Origin: Pseudomonas sp. Tri1
Lineage (GTDB): Bacteria > Pseudomonadota > Gammaproteobacteria > Pseudomonadales > Pseudomonadaceae
Assembly (NCBI RefSeq): GCF_017968885.1
Contig: NZ_CP072913.1
Span: 62,001-126,000, forward strand
Length of the DNA stretch: 64,000 nt
Direction of reading: 5' to 3'
The notes beneath the pieces were generated by a model. It searched no databases. It saw only the letters and a list, made by a program, of their open reading frames with translations, and was not told where the DNA came from. Both the position numbers and the translations under genes were made by a program. This document shows positions 27,749 through 36,524 of this stretch, piece after piece (the stretch's first letter is position 1; every line of letters begins with the position of its first letter).

Positions 27749-28342
27749 TCATCCGATGTTCGACAGTTTCAACAGGTGGCGCAGATCGTTGAGCAAGTCC
27801 TTGCCCTTGACCCGGGCGTCGTAGCGCAGCACCAGGTTGCTGTGGGGATCGATGATCCACAACTGGGCGCCGCCAGAGCCCTGGGCACCTTTCTGATAGG
27901 TCGGCAGGTCCAGTGGATAGCGTTGCAATTGCGGGTATTCACGCTGCAGTTGCGCGTCATAGTCCGCGTCCAGCGGTTGTGCGATGGCCAAGGCGTGGCT
28001 GGCGCGGGACGCGTCGCGGCCGAGGCCGATCTGTACCTGGCGGGCCAGATACACCAGTTGCCGGCAATCCACCGAGCATTCCTGCGGTGCCGTGACCAGG
28101 ATCTGCCAGCGCTGTTCATCGGCCTGTACGCCAATTTCTGCGCGGGTCTGGCCGGTGCCGATCATCTCGCCGTGGTAGCTGCGGCTTTGCGGCACCCAGA
28201 ACTGGAATTTGTACATGCCGGTGGCCAGGATCATCGGGCCGATCACCCCGAGCACAATCAGCAGCAGTTGCAGCCGGCCCTTGCGACGGTTCTGCGCCGT
28301 GGTTGCCTCAGACGTGTTGGTTGGATTCATGGCGGTTCCCAT
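27749..28342 (-). CDS. Membrane-anchored conserved protein of the cytochrome oxidase cluster
   Basis: A 197-aa protein with one membrane helix (LQLLLIVLGVIGPMILATGMY) and a periplasmic domain that ends SGGAQLWIIDPHSNLVLRYD, reminiscent of the last part of a thioredoxin/SCO fold, but without a CxxxC motif. Two cysteines occur in ECSVDCRQL. Its place between surf1 and ctaA suggests an oxidase assembly role. The ATG at 28342 has GGAGAC five bases upstream; an alternative ATG is at 28330. The start overlaps the surf1 stop by 35 bases. Confidence 0.75.
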   Translation of the reverse strand: MGTAMNPTNTSEATTAQNRRKGRLQLLLIVLGVIGPMILATGMYKFQFWVPQSRSYHGEMIGTGQTRAEIGVQADEQRWQILVTAPQECSVDCRQLVYLARQVQIGLGRDASRASHALAIAQPLDADYDAQLQREYPQLQRYPLDLPTYQKGAQGSGGAQLWIIDPHSNLVLRYDARVKGKDLLNDLRHLLKLSNIG

Positions 28343-29045
28343 GGTGTCTCCCTGCGTTGTGCCATCCGAGATAAAGGAAAAGGCCGAACAGTGCCGCCGC
28401 CATGGCGAACCACTGCACGGCATAACCGAGGTGTTTTTCCGGCCCCATGGCCACTACGGGCCAATCGGTCCGGTAGGCGCCGGGGCCGCTTTGTTGGCGT
28501 AATTCATAGGTGAAACCGCTGCGGCCCAGTTCGGCCCAGAGCTTGTCCGGCTCGATGGTGGTGACCAGTCGTGGCCATGCGGCGCCAGCCGGGTCGGCGT
28601 GCAGTTGGAACGTGGTGCCCGGTGCAACGTAGACCCAGGCTTGAAGGCTCATAGGTGCTTCTGGTGTGTTGAAGACCGGCGGGGTGCGTCGGTCCGGCCA
28701 GGGCAGCCAGCCGCGATTGACCAGCAACCACAGCCCGGTCCGGTGGTCGAGGAACGGTTGCAGCAACTCGACACCGACCTTGCCGTCGTGCTGGCGGTTA
28801 TCCAGCAGGATGCTGTGCTCGGCGTCGAACTGGCCCTGCAGCGTGACCGGGCGAAAGGCCGGATCGCTGGTGTGCGCAAGCTCGGTGCTGTCCATCGGCG
28901 GCGCCACGCGGCGCTCGGCATAATTTTCCATGAGCACGCGCTTCTGTTCGCCCCGGCTCAATTGCCAGAACCCCAGGCACACCATGACCGGCACCAGAAT
29001 GGCGACCACCAGCGACGGCACGATGCCCGGCCGGAAGTGTTTCAT
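28308..29045 (-). CDS. SURF1 family oxidase assembly protein
   Basis: A 245-aa protein with an N-terminal helix (IVPSLVVAILVPVMVCLGFW) and a C-terminal helix, enclosing a periplasmic domain, the standard SURF1 layout. LGFWQLSRGEQKR, ILLDNRQHDGKVGVELLQPF and LLVNRGWLPWPDRR are conserved segments; it helps insert heme A into subunit I. The frame extends upstream to 29258, but ATG 29045 (MKHFRPGIVPSL) starts at the first helix. It is divergent from the small DUF2909 gene. Confidence 0.92.
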   Translation of the reverse strand: MKHFRPGIVPSLVVAILVPVMVCLGFWQLSRGEQKRVLMENYAERRVAPPMDSTELAHTSDPAFRPVTLQGQFDAEHSILLDNRQHDGKVGVELLQPFLDHRTGLWLLVNRGWLPWPDRRTPPVFNTPEAPMSLQAWVYVAPGTTFQLHADPAGAAWPRLVTTIEPDKLWAELGRSGFTYELRQQSGPGAYRTDWPVVAMGPEKHLGYAVQWFAMAAALFGLFLYLGWHNAGRHHGNRHESNQHV

Positions 29046-29115
29046 GGCACCGTCCGAAAGCCGTCGAACGGGATAGCTATACTCACGTGCATCGCGTCCC
29101 CCCGGAGTGTTCCTG

Positions 29116-29319
29116 ATGCTAAAAGCAGCCATCGTCCTGATGCTGATTGCCACGATCGCCAGCCTGTTCAGCGGTCTGTTTTTTCTGGTCAAGGACGACA
29201 GCAGTTCCAATCGCCTGGTCATCGCCCTGGCGATTCGGGTCAGCCTGGCCGCCGCCACCGTCGGCTTGATTGCCTGGGGTTTTTTCAGCGGCCAGTTGGT
29301 CTCCCACGCGCCCTGGTAA
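29116..29319 (+). CDS. DUF2909 twin-transmembrane small protein
   Basis: A 67-aa protein made of two membrane helices (AAIVLMLIATIASLFSGLFF and RVSLAAATVGLIAWGFF) joined by a short charged loop KDDSSSNR, the pattern of the DUF2909/twin transmembrane helix family. It is the only plus-strand gene inside the minus-strand oxidase cluster, between surf1 and coxC. The ATG at 29116 has CGGAG eight bases upstream; the GTG at 29107 is too close to it. The gene's constant place in this cluster hints at a link to the oxidase, but no function is known. Confidence 0.8.
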   Translation: MLKAAIVLMLIATIASLFSGLFFLVKDDSSSNRLVIALAIRVSLAAATVGLIAWGFFSGQLVSHAPW

Positions 29320-29327
29320 GGCTGGTT

Positions 29328-30215
29328 TCAGAGCACGTAGACGAAGATGAACAAGCCGATCCACACCACGTCGACGAAGTGCCAGTACCAACTCGCCGCT
29401 TCGAAGCCGAACTGGTGCTCGTTGTCGAAATGCCCGCGCATGATCCGCATCAGCATGACGAACAGGATGATCGTGCCGATGGTGACGTGGGCGCCGTGGA
29501 ACCCGGTGAGCATGAAGAACGTTGCGCCGTAGACACCGGAGCCCAGGGTCAGGCCCAGTTCCTTATAAGCGTGAATGTATTCCTCGGCCTGGAAGCCCAG
29601 GAACGCGCAACCCAGCAACACGGTGATCGCCAGCCAGAGCTTCAGCGCGCCGCGATGGCCTTTTTTCAGGGCGTGGTGGGCGATGGTGACGGTGACACTG
29701 GAACTGACCAGCAGCACGGTGTTGAGCAGCGGCAAGCCCCAGGGGCTGATGACCTCCTTGGGCGCCGGGAAGAGTTTCGGGTCGGGGTTGTTCAGCAGCG
29801 GCCAGGCGAACTCGAAGCTCGGCCAGAGCATGTGTGACAGGCCCTTGGTGCCTTCGCCCGCCAGGCCGGGCGCCGAGATGTTGCGCACATAGAACAGCGC
29901 ACCGAAGAAGGCGATGAAGAACATCACTTCGGAAAAGATGAACCAGCTCATGCCCCAGCGGAACGAGCGGTCGAGTTGTGCGCTGTACAACCCGGCGCGG
30001 CTTTCCTTGACCACCGCGCCGAACCAGCCGAACAGCATGTAGGCCACCAACAGGCCGCCGACGAAAAAGATCAGCGGGCCATGGGACTCCGGCCGTGCCG
30101 CTTTCAGGTCGTTGAACCAGGTCGCCAGGCCGTACACCGTGACGAACATCCCGACCGTGGCGATGATCGGCCATTTGCTCTGGGCCGGAACGTAATAGTG
30201 TTCGTGAGTTGCCAT
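29328..30215 (-). CDS. coxC: Cytochrome c oxidase subunit III
   Basis: A 295-aa protein with seven membrane helices. MATHEHYYVPAQSKWPI, FIFSEVMFFIAFFGALFY and GFHGAHVTIGTIILF followed by FEAASWYWHFVDVVWIGLF are subunit III signatures. It stabilises subunit I in the inner-membrane haem-copper oxidase. It lies 24 bases downstream of the CtaG gene on the same strand. Confidence 0.96.
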   Translation of the reverse strand: MATHEHYYVPAQSKWPIIATVGMFVTVYGLATWFNDLKAARPESHGPLIFFVGGLLVAYMLFGWFGAVVKESRAGLYSAQLDRSFRWGMSWFIFSEVMFFIAFFGALFYVRNISAPGLAGEGTKGLSHMLWPSFEFAWPLLNNPDPKLFPAPKEVISPWGLPLLNTVLLVSSSVTVTIAHHALKKGHRGALKLWLAITVLLGCAFLGFQAEEYIHAYKELGLTLGSGVYGATFFMLTGFHGAHVTIGTIILFVMLMRIMRGHFDNEHQFGFEAASWYWHFVDVVWIGLFIFVYVL

Positions 30216-30239
30216 TTATTGTTCTCCTTATCGGGCACG

Positions 30240-30791
30240 CTATCGGTCAGTGTTTACAGCCACCGGTGGATGACGAGCGGTGATATCGAACAGCGTGTAG
30301 GACAGCGTCAGGTGCTTCACTTCCTTGGGCATGTCCCGGTCAACGATGAAGCGCATGGGCATTTCGATGCGTTCGCCGGGTTGCAGCACTTGCTGGGTAA
30401 AACAAAAACACTCGGTCTTGTGGAAATACGCCGCTGCGTTGCTCGGCGCGATGCTCGGAACCGCCTGGGCACTCATCGGCCGGTTGGTGGGGTTGTGGGC
30501 GACGAAGACCATCTCGTTCACCGCCCCTGGCCGGACCACCAGTTCATTGCCCTTGGGATAGAAGTCCCAGACCATGTCCACCGAATTGGTCGACAGGAAC
30601 TGCACGCGAACCTGCCGAGACTCATCGACGGTTTGCTCGCCTTCATACTGCCCGGCGGTCTTGCCGTTGATGCCAAACGCCTTGCACATCACGTCGTAGA
30701 TCGGCACCAGGGCAAAGCCGAAGACGAACATGGCCACCACCACCAGCAGCAGGCGGGTGACCAGTTTCTTCAGCGAAATCGACTCAGCCAT
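30240..30791 (-). CDS. ctaG: Cytochrome c oxidase assembly protein CtaG/Cox11
   Basis: A 183-aa copper chaperone for the CuB site of subunit I. It has one membrane helix (residues about 13-33) followed by a periplasmic immunoglobulin-like domain with FHKTECFCFTQQ, whose CFC motif binds copper, and PMRFIVDRDMP. The ATG at 30791 is preferred to the TTG three codons earlier because AAGGATTGG lies at suitable distance. It follows coxA with a 121-base gap that holds a REP doublet. Confidence 0.94.
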   Translation of the reverse strand: MAESISLKKLVTRLLLVVVAMFVFGFALVPIYDVMCKAFGINGKTAGQYEGEQTVDESRQVRVQFLSTNSVDMVWDFYPKGNELVVRPGAVNEMVFVAHNPTNRPMSAQAVPSIAPSNAAAYFHKTECFCFTQQVLQPGERIEMPMRFIVDRDMPKEVKHLTLSYTLFDITARHPPVAVNTDR

Positions 30792-30816
30792 GATTTCCAA
30801 TCCTTACCGAGAACCC

Positions 30817-30895
30817 TGTGGGAGCGAGCTTGCTCGCGATAGCGGTGGGTCTGACACACCGAGTCGCCGCCATCGCGAGCAAGCTCGCTCCCACA
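30817..30895. repeat. REP doublet inside the oxidase operon
   Basis: TGTGGGAGCGAGCTTGCTCG from 30817 faces CATCGCGAGCAAGCTCGCTC ending with CCACA at 30895. It lies between coxA and ctaG and could set different mRNA levels for structural and assembly genes. Confidence 0.85.
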
Positions 30896-30912
30896 CAAGG
30901 CCCCGGTGTCAT

Positions 30913-32505
30913 CTATTTAACTTCCGGCGGCGTAGTAAAGGTGTGATACGGCGCCGGCGACGGTACGCTCCACTCCAACCCTTCGGCCCCGTCCCACGGT
31001 TTGGCCGGTGCGGGTGGGCCGCCGCGGATGGTCTTGATCACGATGAATAGGAAGAAGATCTGCGTAGCGCCGAACATGAATGCGCCGATGGACGAAACCA
31101 TGTTGAAGTCGGCGAACTGCAGGTTGTAGTCGGGAATCCGCCGGGGCATGCCCGCCAGGCCGACGAAGTGCATCGGGAAGAACGCCATGTTCATCCCCAC
31201 GAACGACAGCCAGAAGTGCAGCTTGCCAAGGGTTTCGTCATACATGTGGCCGGTCCATTTCGGCAGCCAGTAGTAGGCCGAGGCGAAGATCCCGAAGATC
31301 GCGCCGGGCACCAGTACATAGTGGAAGTGCGCGACCACGAAGTAGGTGTCCTGGTACTGGAAGTCCGCCGGGGCGATGGCCAGCATCAGCCCGGAGAAAC
31401 CGCCGATGGAAAACAGGATCACGAACGCCACGGCAAACAGCATCGGCGTCTCGAAGGTCAGCGAGCCTTGCCACATGGTGCTGGCCCAGTTGAACACCTT
31501 CACCCCGGTGGGCACCGCGATCAGCAGGGTGGCGTACATGAAGAACAGCTCGCCCACCAGCGGAATGCCCACCACGAACATGTGGTGCGCCCAGACGATG
31601 AACGACAGGAACGCAATGGCTGCCGTGGCATAGACCATCGAGGTGTAACCGAACAACGGCTTGCGCGAGAAGGCCGGGATGATCGAGCTGACGGCGCCGA
31701 AGGCCGGCAGGATCATGATGTACACCTCGGGGTGGCCAAAGAACCAGAACACGTGCTGGAACAGCACCGGGTCGCCGCCGCCGGCGGCACTGAAGAAGCT
31801 GGTACCGAAGTGGATGTCCATCAGCATCATCGTCACGCAGCCGGCCAGCACCGGCATCACTGCGATCAGCAGGAACGCGGTGATCAGCCAGGTCCAGACG
31901 AACAGCGGCATTTTCATCAGGGTCATGCCGGGGGCGCGCAGGTTGAGGATGGTGGCGATCACGTTGATCGCGCCCATGATCGAACTGATACCCATCAGGT
32001 GGATGGCGAAGATGAAGAACGTCACGCTTTCCGGCGCATAGGTGGTGGACAGCGGCGCGTAGAAGGTCCAGCCGAAGTTCGGCCCGCCGCCGGGTGTGAA
32101 CAACGTCGACACCAGCAGCAGGAACGCCGCCGGCAACAGCCAGAAGCTGAAGTTGTTCATGCGTGGCAAGGCCATGTCCGGCGCGCCGATCATCAGCGGG
32201 ATCATCCAGTTGGCGAGGCCGACGAACGCCGGCATCACCGCGCCGAAGACCATCACCAGGCCATGCATGGTGGTCATCTGGTTGAAGAACGCCGGCTCCA
32301 CGATCTGCAGGCCCGGCTGGAACAGTTCGGCGCGGATCACCATGGCGAACGAGCCGCCCAGCAGGAACATGGAGAACGCGAACCACAGGTACAGCGTGCC
32401 GATATCCTTGTGGTTGGTGGTCAGCACCCAGCGCATCAGGCCCTTGGCGGGGCCATGGGCGTGGTCGGCGCCGGCATGACCGTGGTCATCGATCACAGCA
32501 CTCAT
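30913..32505 (-). CDS. coxA: Cytochrome c oxidase subunit I
   Basis: A 530-aa protein with 12 membrane helices containing haem a, haem a3 and CuB. VFWFFGHPEVYIMILPAFG gives the CuB histidine and cross-linked tyrosine, VWAHHMFVVG the other CuB histidines, and VVAHFHYVLVPG the haem-ligand histidines. The frame extends to 32574, but ATG 32505 (MSAVIDDHGHAGADHAHG) has an AAGGAGAC upstream. A histidine-rich N-terminus precedes the first helix. It follows coxB by 82 bases. Confidence 0.97.
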   Translation of the reverse strand: MSAVIDDHGHAGADHAHGPAKGLMRWVLTTNHKDIGTLYLWFAFSMFLLGGSFAMVIRAELFQPGLQIVEPAFFNQMTTMHGLVMVFGAVMPAFVGLANWMIPLMIGAPDMALPRMNNFSFWLLPAAFLLLVSTLFTPGGGPNFGWTFYAPLSTTYAPESVTFFIFAIHLMGISSIMGAINVIATILNLRAPGMTLMKMPLFVWTWLITAFLLIAVMPVLAGCVTMMLMDIHFGTSFFSAAGGGDPVLFQHVFWFFGHPEVYIMILPAFGAVSSIIPAFSRKPLFGYTSMVYATAAIAFLSFIVWAHHMFVVGIPLVGELFFMYATLLIAVPTGVKVFNWASTMWQGSLTFETPMLFAVAFVILFSIGGFSGLMLAIAPADFQYQDTYFVVAHFHYVLVPGAIFGIFASAYYWLPKWTGHMYDETLGKLHFWLSFVGMNMAFFPMHFVGLAGMPRRIPDYNLQFADFNMVSSIGAFMFGATQIFFLFIVIKTIRGGPPAPAKPWDGAEGLEWSVPSPAPYHTFTTPPEVK

Positions 32506-32587
32506 GTCCTGTCTCCTTCGAACGAGTGGGCTGGACGGCGCGGGGCGTTGAGCCCCGACCGGTTGCGGGAACAAGCGTCAGGCCGGC

Positions 32588-33715
32588 TCATTTGCTTTCC
32601 GCCTGTTTGAGTTCCAGCACTTCTTTAGGCGTAACCATGTCGCCCTTGTTGTTGCCCCAGGCGTTACGTTCATAGGTCACGACCGCAGCGATATCGACTT
32701 CCGACAACTGCTTGCCGAATGCGGCCATGGCGGTGCCGGGTTTGCCGTGGAAGACGATGCTCAGGTGATCAGCCTTGGGCCCGGTGGCAATCTTCGAGCC
32801 CTTGAGCGCCGGGAACATCGGCGGCAGGCCCTGGCCTTCAGCCTGGTGACAGGCCACGCAGGTGGTGTGGTAGATCTTGTCGCCGCGTTCCTTGAGCTCG
32901 TCCAGGGTCCATTCCTTGCTGGTCAGCTCTTTGAGCTGCGCAGCTTCGGCCTTGCGTTCGCCCAGCCACTTTTCGTAGTCGGGCTTGCTCTTGACCTCCA
33001 CCACGATCGGCATGAAACCGTGGTCCTTGCCGCACAGCTCGGCGCATTGGCCGCGATACAGGCCGGGCTTGTCGACGCGGGTCCAGGCTTCGTTGACGAA
33101 CCCGGGAATCGCATCGCGCTTGACCGCGAAGGCCGGCACCCACCAAGAGTGGATCACGTCGGCGGAGGTCACCAGAAAGCGCACCTTGGCATCGACCGGC
33201 AGCACCAGCGGCTTGTCGACTTCCAGCAGGTAATGCTCGCCCTTGGCGCTCTGGTTATGGATTTGTTCGGCGGGGGTGGCCAGGTTGCTGAAGAACTCGA
33301 CGTCCTGGCCCAGGTATTTGTAGTGCCATTTCCATTGATAGCCGGTGATCTGGATATCGATGTCCGACTCGCTGGAGTCGTACATCTTGATCAGGGTGGC
33401 CGTGGCAGGAATCGCCATGGCTACCAGGATCAGGAAGGGCACGATGGTCCAGAGGATTTCGACGCGGGTGTTTTCGTGGAAATGCGCGGCATTCTGGCCG
33501 GTTGAGCGGCGGTGCATCATCATCGACCAGAACATGGCGCCGAAGACGATGATGCCGATGACCACACAGATCCAGAAGATGGTCATGTGCAAGTCGAACA
33601 CTGCATTGCTGATCTGTGTCGCTCCAGGCGCCATATTCACAGTCCAGGCCGCTTGCGCCTGGCTGAAAATCGACCACAACAGGAGGCCCATCCATACGTG
33701 TGGATGTCGCGTCAT
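32588..33715 (-). CDS. coxB: Cytochrome c oxidase subunit II with fused cytochrome c domain
   Basis: A 375-aa protein: signal peptide (to about residue 22), two membrane helices, a cupredoxin domain with the CuA motif CAELCGKDHGFM, and a C-terminal cytochrome c domain with TCVACHQAEGQG. The haem domain makes this a caa3-type oxidase that accepts electrons from cytochrome c. The ATG at 33715 has AAGGGG eight bases upstream. It heads the oxidase cluster, which in Pseudomonas is induced by starvation; the sequence here does not show the regulator. Confidence 0.96.
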   Translation of the reverse strand: MTRHPHVWMGLLLWSIFSQAQAAWTVNMAPGATQISNAVFDLHMTIFWICVVIGIIVFGAMFWSMMMHRRSTGQNAAHFHENTRVEILWTIVPFLILVAMAIPATATLIKMYDSSESDIDIQITGYQWKWHYKYLGQDVEFFSNLATPAEQIHNQSAKGEHYLLEVDKPLVLPVDAKVRFLVTSADVIHSWWVPAFAVKRDAIPGFVNEAWTRVDKPGLYRGQCAELCGKDHGFMPIVVEVKSKPDYEKWLGERKAEAAQLKELTSKEWTLDELKERGDKIYHTTCVACHQAEGQGLPPMFPALKGSKIATGPKADHLSIVFHGKPGTAMAAFGKQLSEVDIAAVVTYERNAWGNNKGDMVTPKEVLELKQAESK

Positions 33716-34089
33716 TGCGGGTTCCCCTTATCGTTCTTGTTATCCCGTAGGCTTAACGCCTGCGGCAAGGGAGAGCGGCTACATCAGACTGCGAACTCGA
33801 CCGCCGTGCCTTGCTGCATATGCATCGGGTGTCATCAGCTAACTCCATTCCAACCCGAGTATAGACAGCGACTGCAACCTCGCAACGCGATGGCGTAAAT
33901 CGTTTGAAACAGACAGGGCTTGCGCTAGAGCCCGCGAATGGAGAAGGATGCGAACCTGAGTGATGGCAAACCGATATAACTTATGATGTATCAAGGATGA
34001 GACGGTTATGAAAAATAGGTCTTAGGAGTGTTTTTGCGCCAGCTAAGTTATGTCTTCCCTATTTCATTGCCTTGTTTCCTGGAGTTTTC
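33716..34089. promoter_or_regulatory. Control region upstream of coxB
   Basis: The 374 bases between the divergent coxB and 216-aa genes should hold the promoter of the oxidase cluster. A short stem GGGCT/AGCCC is near 33917-33934, and the last 100 bases before 34090 are AT-richer. No REP element, terminator or open frame is convincing. Confidence 0.45.
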
Positions 34090-34740
34090 ATGAACACCGC
34101 CGCATTGCGCGAGCAGATCGAAAAAGCCCAACAACACGAAGCCGAGACCGGCCAATTGACCCGTCAGCTGGAAGCCCAGTTGCCGAACCTGCACGCCGCC
34201 ATTCAACTGCCGGACATTGATGCCAAGGGCGTCATGACTCGCTTTGTCACCGCTTATATCGAGCAGGTGCCGGACCTGCTGGATGCCGCCAACGAGGTGG
34301 CTCGCGAGGCCGGCATCGAATCGCAGATCAAGCCGGTGCTGAAAATCGCCGAGCAGTTTTTCCTCCAGCCGCCCAAGTTGATGGAAGGCCACGTCGGCCT
34401 GGACGGCCTGTTGGATGAGGCCTACCTGGCTCACCGGCTGGTGGAGGAGGTCAACGATTTGTACATCAAGCATTTCAGCCAACCGCTGATCCCGCTGGAC
34501 ATGACGGTCGCCAACCTGATCGCTCACCATTTGATCGGCGAACCGTTCGCCAACCAGTTGGATGAAGCCGTGCACCACGCGGTGGATGAAATGCTCGACG
34601 AAGACAGCTTTGCGCTGGAGTCGGTGGAGACTTACCGTGACAAGCTGGGCAGCCCGGACACCGGCGCTGCCTGGAAGCGCTGGCCTTGCCTGTCGCGCCA
34701 GTTGGGCGTTGGGCTGGAGCTGGATCAGCCAGCGGCTTGA
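34090..34740 (+). CDS. Conserved hypothetical protein next to the oxidase cluster
   Basis: A 216-aa soluble protein starting MNTAALREQIEKAQQHEAET. It is strongly helical and acidic, with no signal peptide, membrane span or catalytic motif I recognise. A homologue occupies the same place, divergent from coxB and next to the SulP gene, in P. aeruginosa (PA0104 position), so it belongs to the core genome. The ATG at 34090 has GGAG five bases upstream and is preferred to the frame start at 34072. A REP doublet follows. Confidence 0.75.
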   Translation: MNTAALREQIEKAQQHEAETGQLTRQLEAQLPNLHAAIQLPDIDAKGVMTRFVTAYIEQVPDLLDAANEVAREAGIESQIKPVLKIAEQFFLQPPKLMEGHVGLDGLLDEAYLAHRLVEEVNDLYIKHFSQPLIPLDMTVANLIAHHLIGEPFANQLDEAVHHAVDEMLDEDSFALESVETYRDKLGSPDTGAAWKRWPCLSRQLGVGLELDQPAA

Positions 34741-34799
34741 TTCCGCAGAAACACAGACCCCTGTGGGTGTTCACAATAATTGTGTTCACCGAAAAACCC

Positions 34800-34888
34800 T
34801 GTGGGAGCGAGCTTGCTCGCGATTGCATTGGACCAGCAACATCGAAGTTGGCTGATACACCGCTATCGCGAGCAAGCTCGCTCCCACA
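34800..34888. repeat. REP doublet between convergent genes
   Basis: TGTGGGAGCGAGCTTGCTCG from 34800 faces CGCTATCGCGAGCAAGCTCG from 34861, ending CTCCCACA at 34888, with an AACATCGAAGTT inverted repeat between. It lies between the 216-aa gene and the SulP gene. Confidence 0.85.
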
Positions 34889-34902
34889 TTTGGACTTGAG
34901 TG

Positions 34903-36432
34903 TCAGGCAGAGGCTGCGCCAACCCCTACCGTGGTACGCAACCGCCCTTCCAACCTGCGCTTGAGCCCACGGGATTCGATCAGCAGCTTCGAGCCCTTGC
35001 TGGCATTCGCCCGGCCCCACTCTTCCAACAATTCCAGGCATGAATGGTCGATGTAGCTCAGGTTATTGAGCGGCACATGCACGGTCGCGCCTGTCGGTAT
35101 GGTGCCCAGCACCTGGGTCAGTGCCGGGACCTTGAGGAAGGTCGCCGCGCCTACCAGCCGCAGCTCCATCTCACCGTCCTTGGGGAGGTCGATCAGGCTG
35201 ATTTTCAGGCGCGAGGCTTTCCAGGCCAGTTTTGCCAGGGTCAGGCCGAAACCGATCAGCACGCCAGTCAGCAGGTCGGTAAAGATGATTGCCAGGGCCG
35301 TCGCGGCATAAGTGAACATCGGCATTCGGCCATAGCGGCCCAGGCTGCGAAATGCCTTGAGGTCCACCAGTTTGAAACCGGTGTACACCAAAACACCCGC
35401 CAGGCTTGCCACTGGAATGCTCTGCAGCACGCTGGACAGCAATAGCACGAAGAGCAACAACCAAAGGCCGTGGAAAATCGTCGACATCCGAGTGGTGGCC
35501 CCGGCCTGGACGTTGGCCGAGCTGCGCACGATCACCCCGGTCATCGGCAAGGCGCCGAGCAGGCCGCAAAGCATATTACCGATACCCTGGGCCGACAGTT
35601 CGCGGTCAAAGTCCGCACGTTCACCGCTGTGCATGCGGTCCACGGCAGCGGCCGACAACAGGGTTTCGGCGCTGGCAATGAAGGCCACGGCGAACGCGGC
35701 GATCAGCAACGTGGGATCGGCCAGGTTCAGCAGGTCCGCCGGGCGCAGCCAATCAATGGCTTCGGCGAGATTTTCCGGGACTTCCACACGCTTGACCTGC
35801 AAGGCCAGCATCAGGCTGGCGATGGTCGCCAAGCCTACACCGAGCAGCGCGCCGGGGATGAAGCGCAGGCTGTGGGGGCGAAACTTTTCCCACAACCACA
35901 TCACCGCAATCGTCGACAGACCGAGCAGCCCGGCCTGCCAGCCGAAGGACGGCAACGCCTGAGCCACTGCCGCCGGGAACGCCGTCAGGTTATCCAGCCC
36001 TGAAGGTTTGGGCGCCGCGTCGAGCATCACATGGACCTGGGACAATACGATCAGCACGCCGATACCCGCCAGCATCCCGTACACCACCGCAGGCGCGGTC
36101 ACCCGGAACCAGCAGCCCAGGCGAAAGCGCCCGGCCAGCAGTTGCAGAAGCCCCGCCAACAGCAGGATCGGCCCGAGCATCGCCACGCCATGCTGGCGCA
36201 CCAGCTCGAAGACCAGCACCGCCAAGCCGGCGGCCGGGCCACTGACTTGCAGCTTTGAGCCGGCCAGAAAACCCACTACCAGGCCACCGATGATGCCGGT
36301 GATCAGGCCTTTGGCCGGCGGCAGGCCGGACGCAATGGCGATGCCCATGCACAAGGGCAGCGCCACCAGAAACACCACCACCGAAGCCAACAGCTCCCGT
36401 GGCAGAACAGCTTTTAATTGAGCAGCACGCAT
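34903..36432 (-). CDS. SulP-family inorganic anion transporter
   Basis: A 509-aa permease with 10-12 membrane helices and a C-terminal STAS-like domain of about 95 residues (GEMELRLVGAATFLKVPALT ... NNLSYIDHSCLELLEEWG). LVALPLCMGIAIASGLPPAK is the N-terminal family motif. It stands 92 bases from a beta-carbonic anhydrase on the same strand; that pairing in SulP proteins often means bicarbonate transport, so bicarbonate is more likely than sulfate here. The ATG at 36432 has AGGAGA eight bases upstream, better than the frame start at 36462. Confidence 0.88.
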   Translation of the reverse strand: MRAAQLKAVLPRELLASVVVFLVALPLCMGIAIASGLPPAKGLITGIIGGLVVGFLAGSKLQVSGPAAGLAVLVFELVRQHGVAMLGPILLLAGLLQLLAGRFRLGCWFRVTAPAVVYGMLAGIGVLIVLSQVHVMLDAAPKPSGLDNLTAFPAAVAQALPSFGWQAGLLGLSTIAVMWLWEKFRPHSLRFIPGALLGVGLATIASLMLALQVKRVEVPENLAEAIDWLRPADLLNLADPTLLIAAFAVAFIASAETLLSAAAVDRMHSGERADFDRELSAQGIGNMLCGLLGALPMTGVIVRSSANVQAGATTRMSTIFHGLWLLLFVLLLSSVLQSIPVASLAGVLVYTGFKLVDLKAFRSLGRYGRMPMFTYAATALAIIFTDLLTGVLIGFGLTLAKLAWKASRLKISLIDLPKDGEMELRLVGAATFLKVPALTQVLGTIPTGATVHVPLNNLSYIDHSCLELLEEWGRANASKGSKLLIESRGLKRRLEGRLRTTVGVGAASA

Positions 36433-36524
36433 GGCGACTCTCCTGCAGTTTTCTTCAGGCATGGCAAGGCCCTACCGCTCAAACAGCGGCAAGGCTTGAA
36501 CCACACAAGGATGTTTAGGAGTGG

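Noticed and set aside
31168..32610. A 480-codon plus-strand frame over coxA
   Set aside because: Antisense shadow of subunit I; low-complexity H/Q/R-rich translation.
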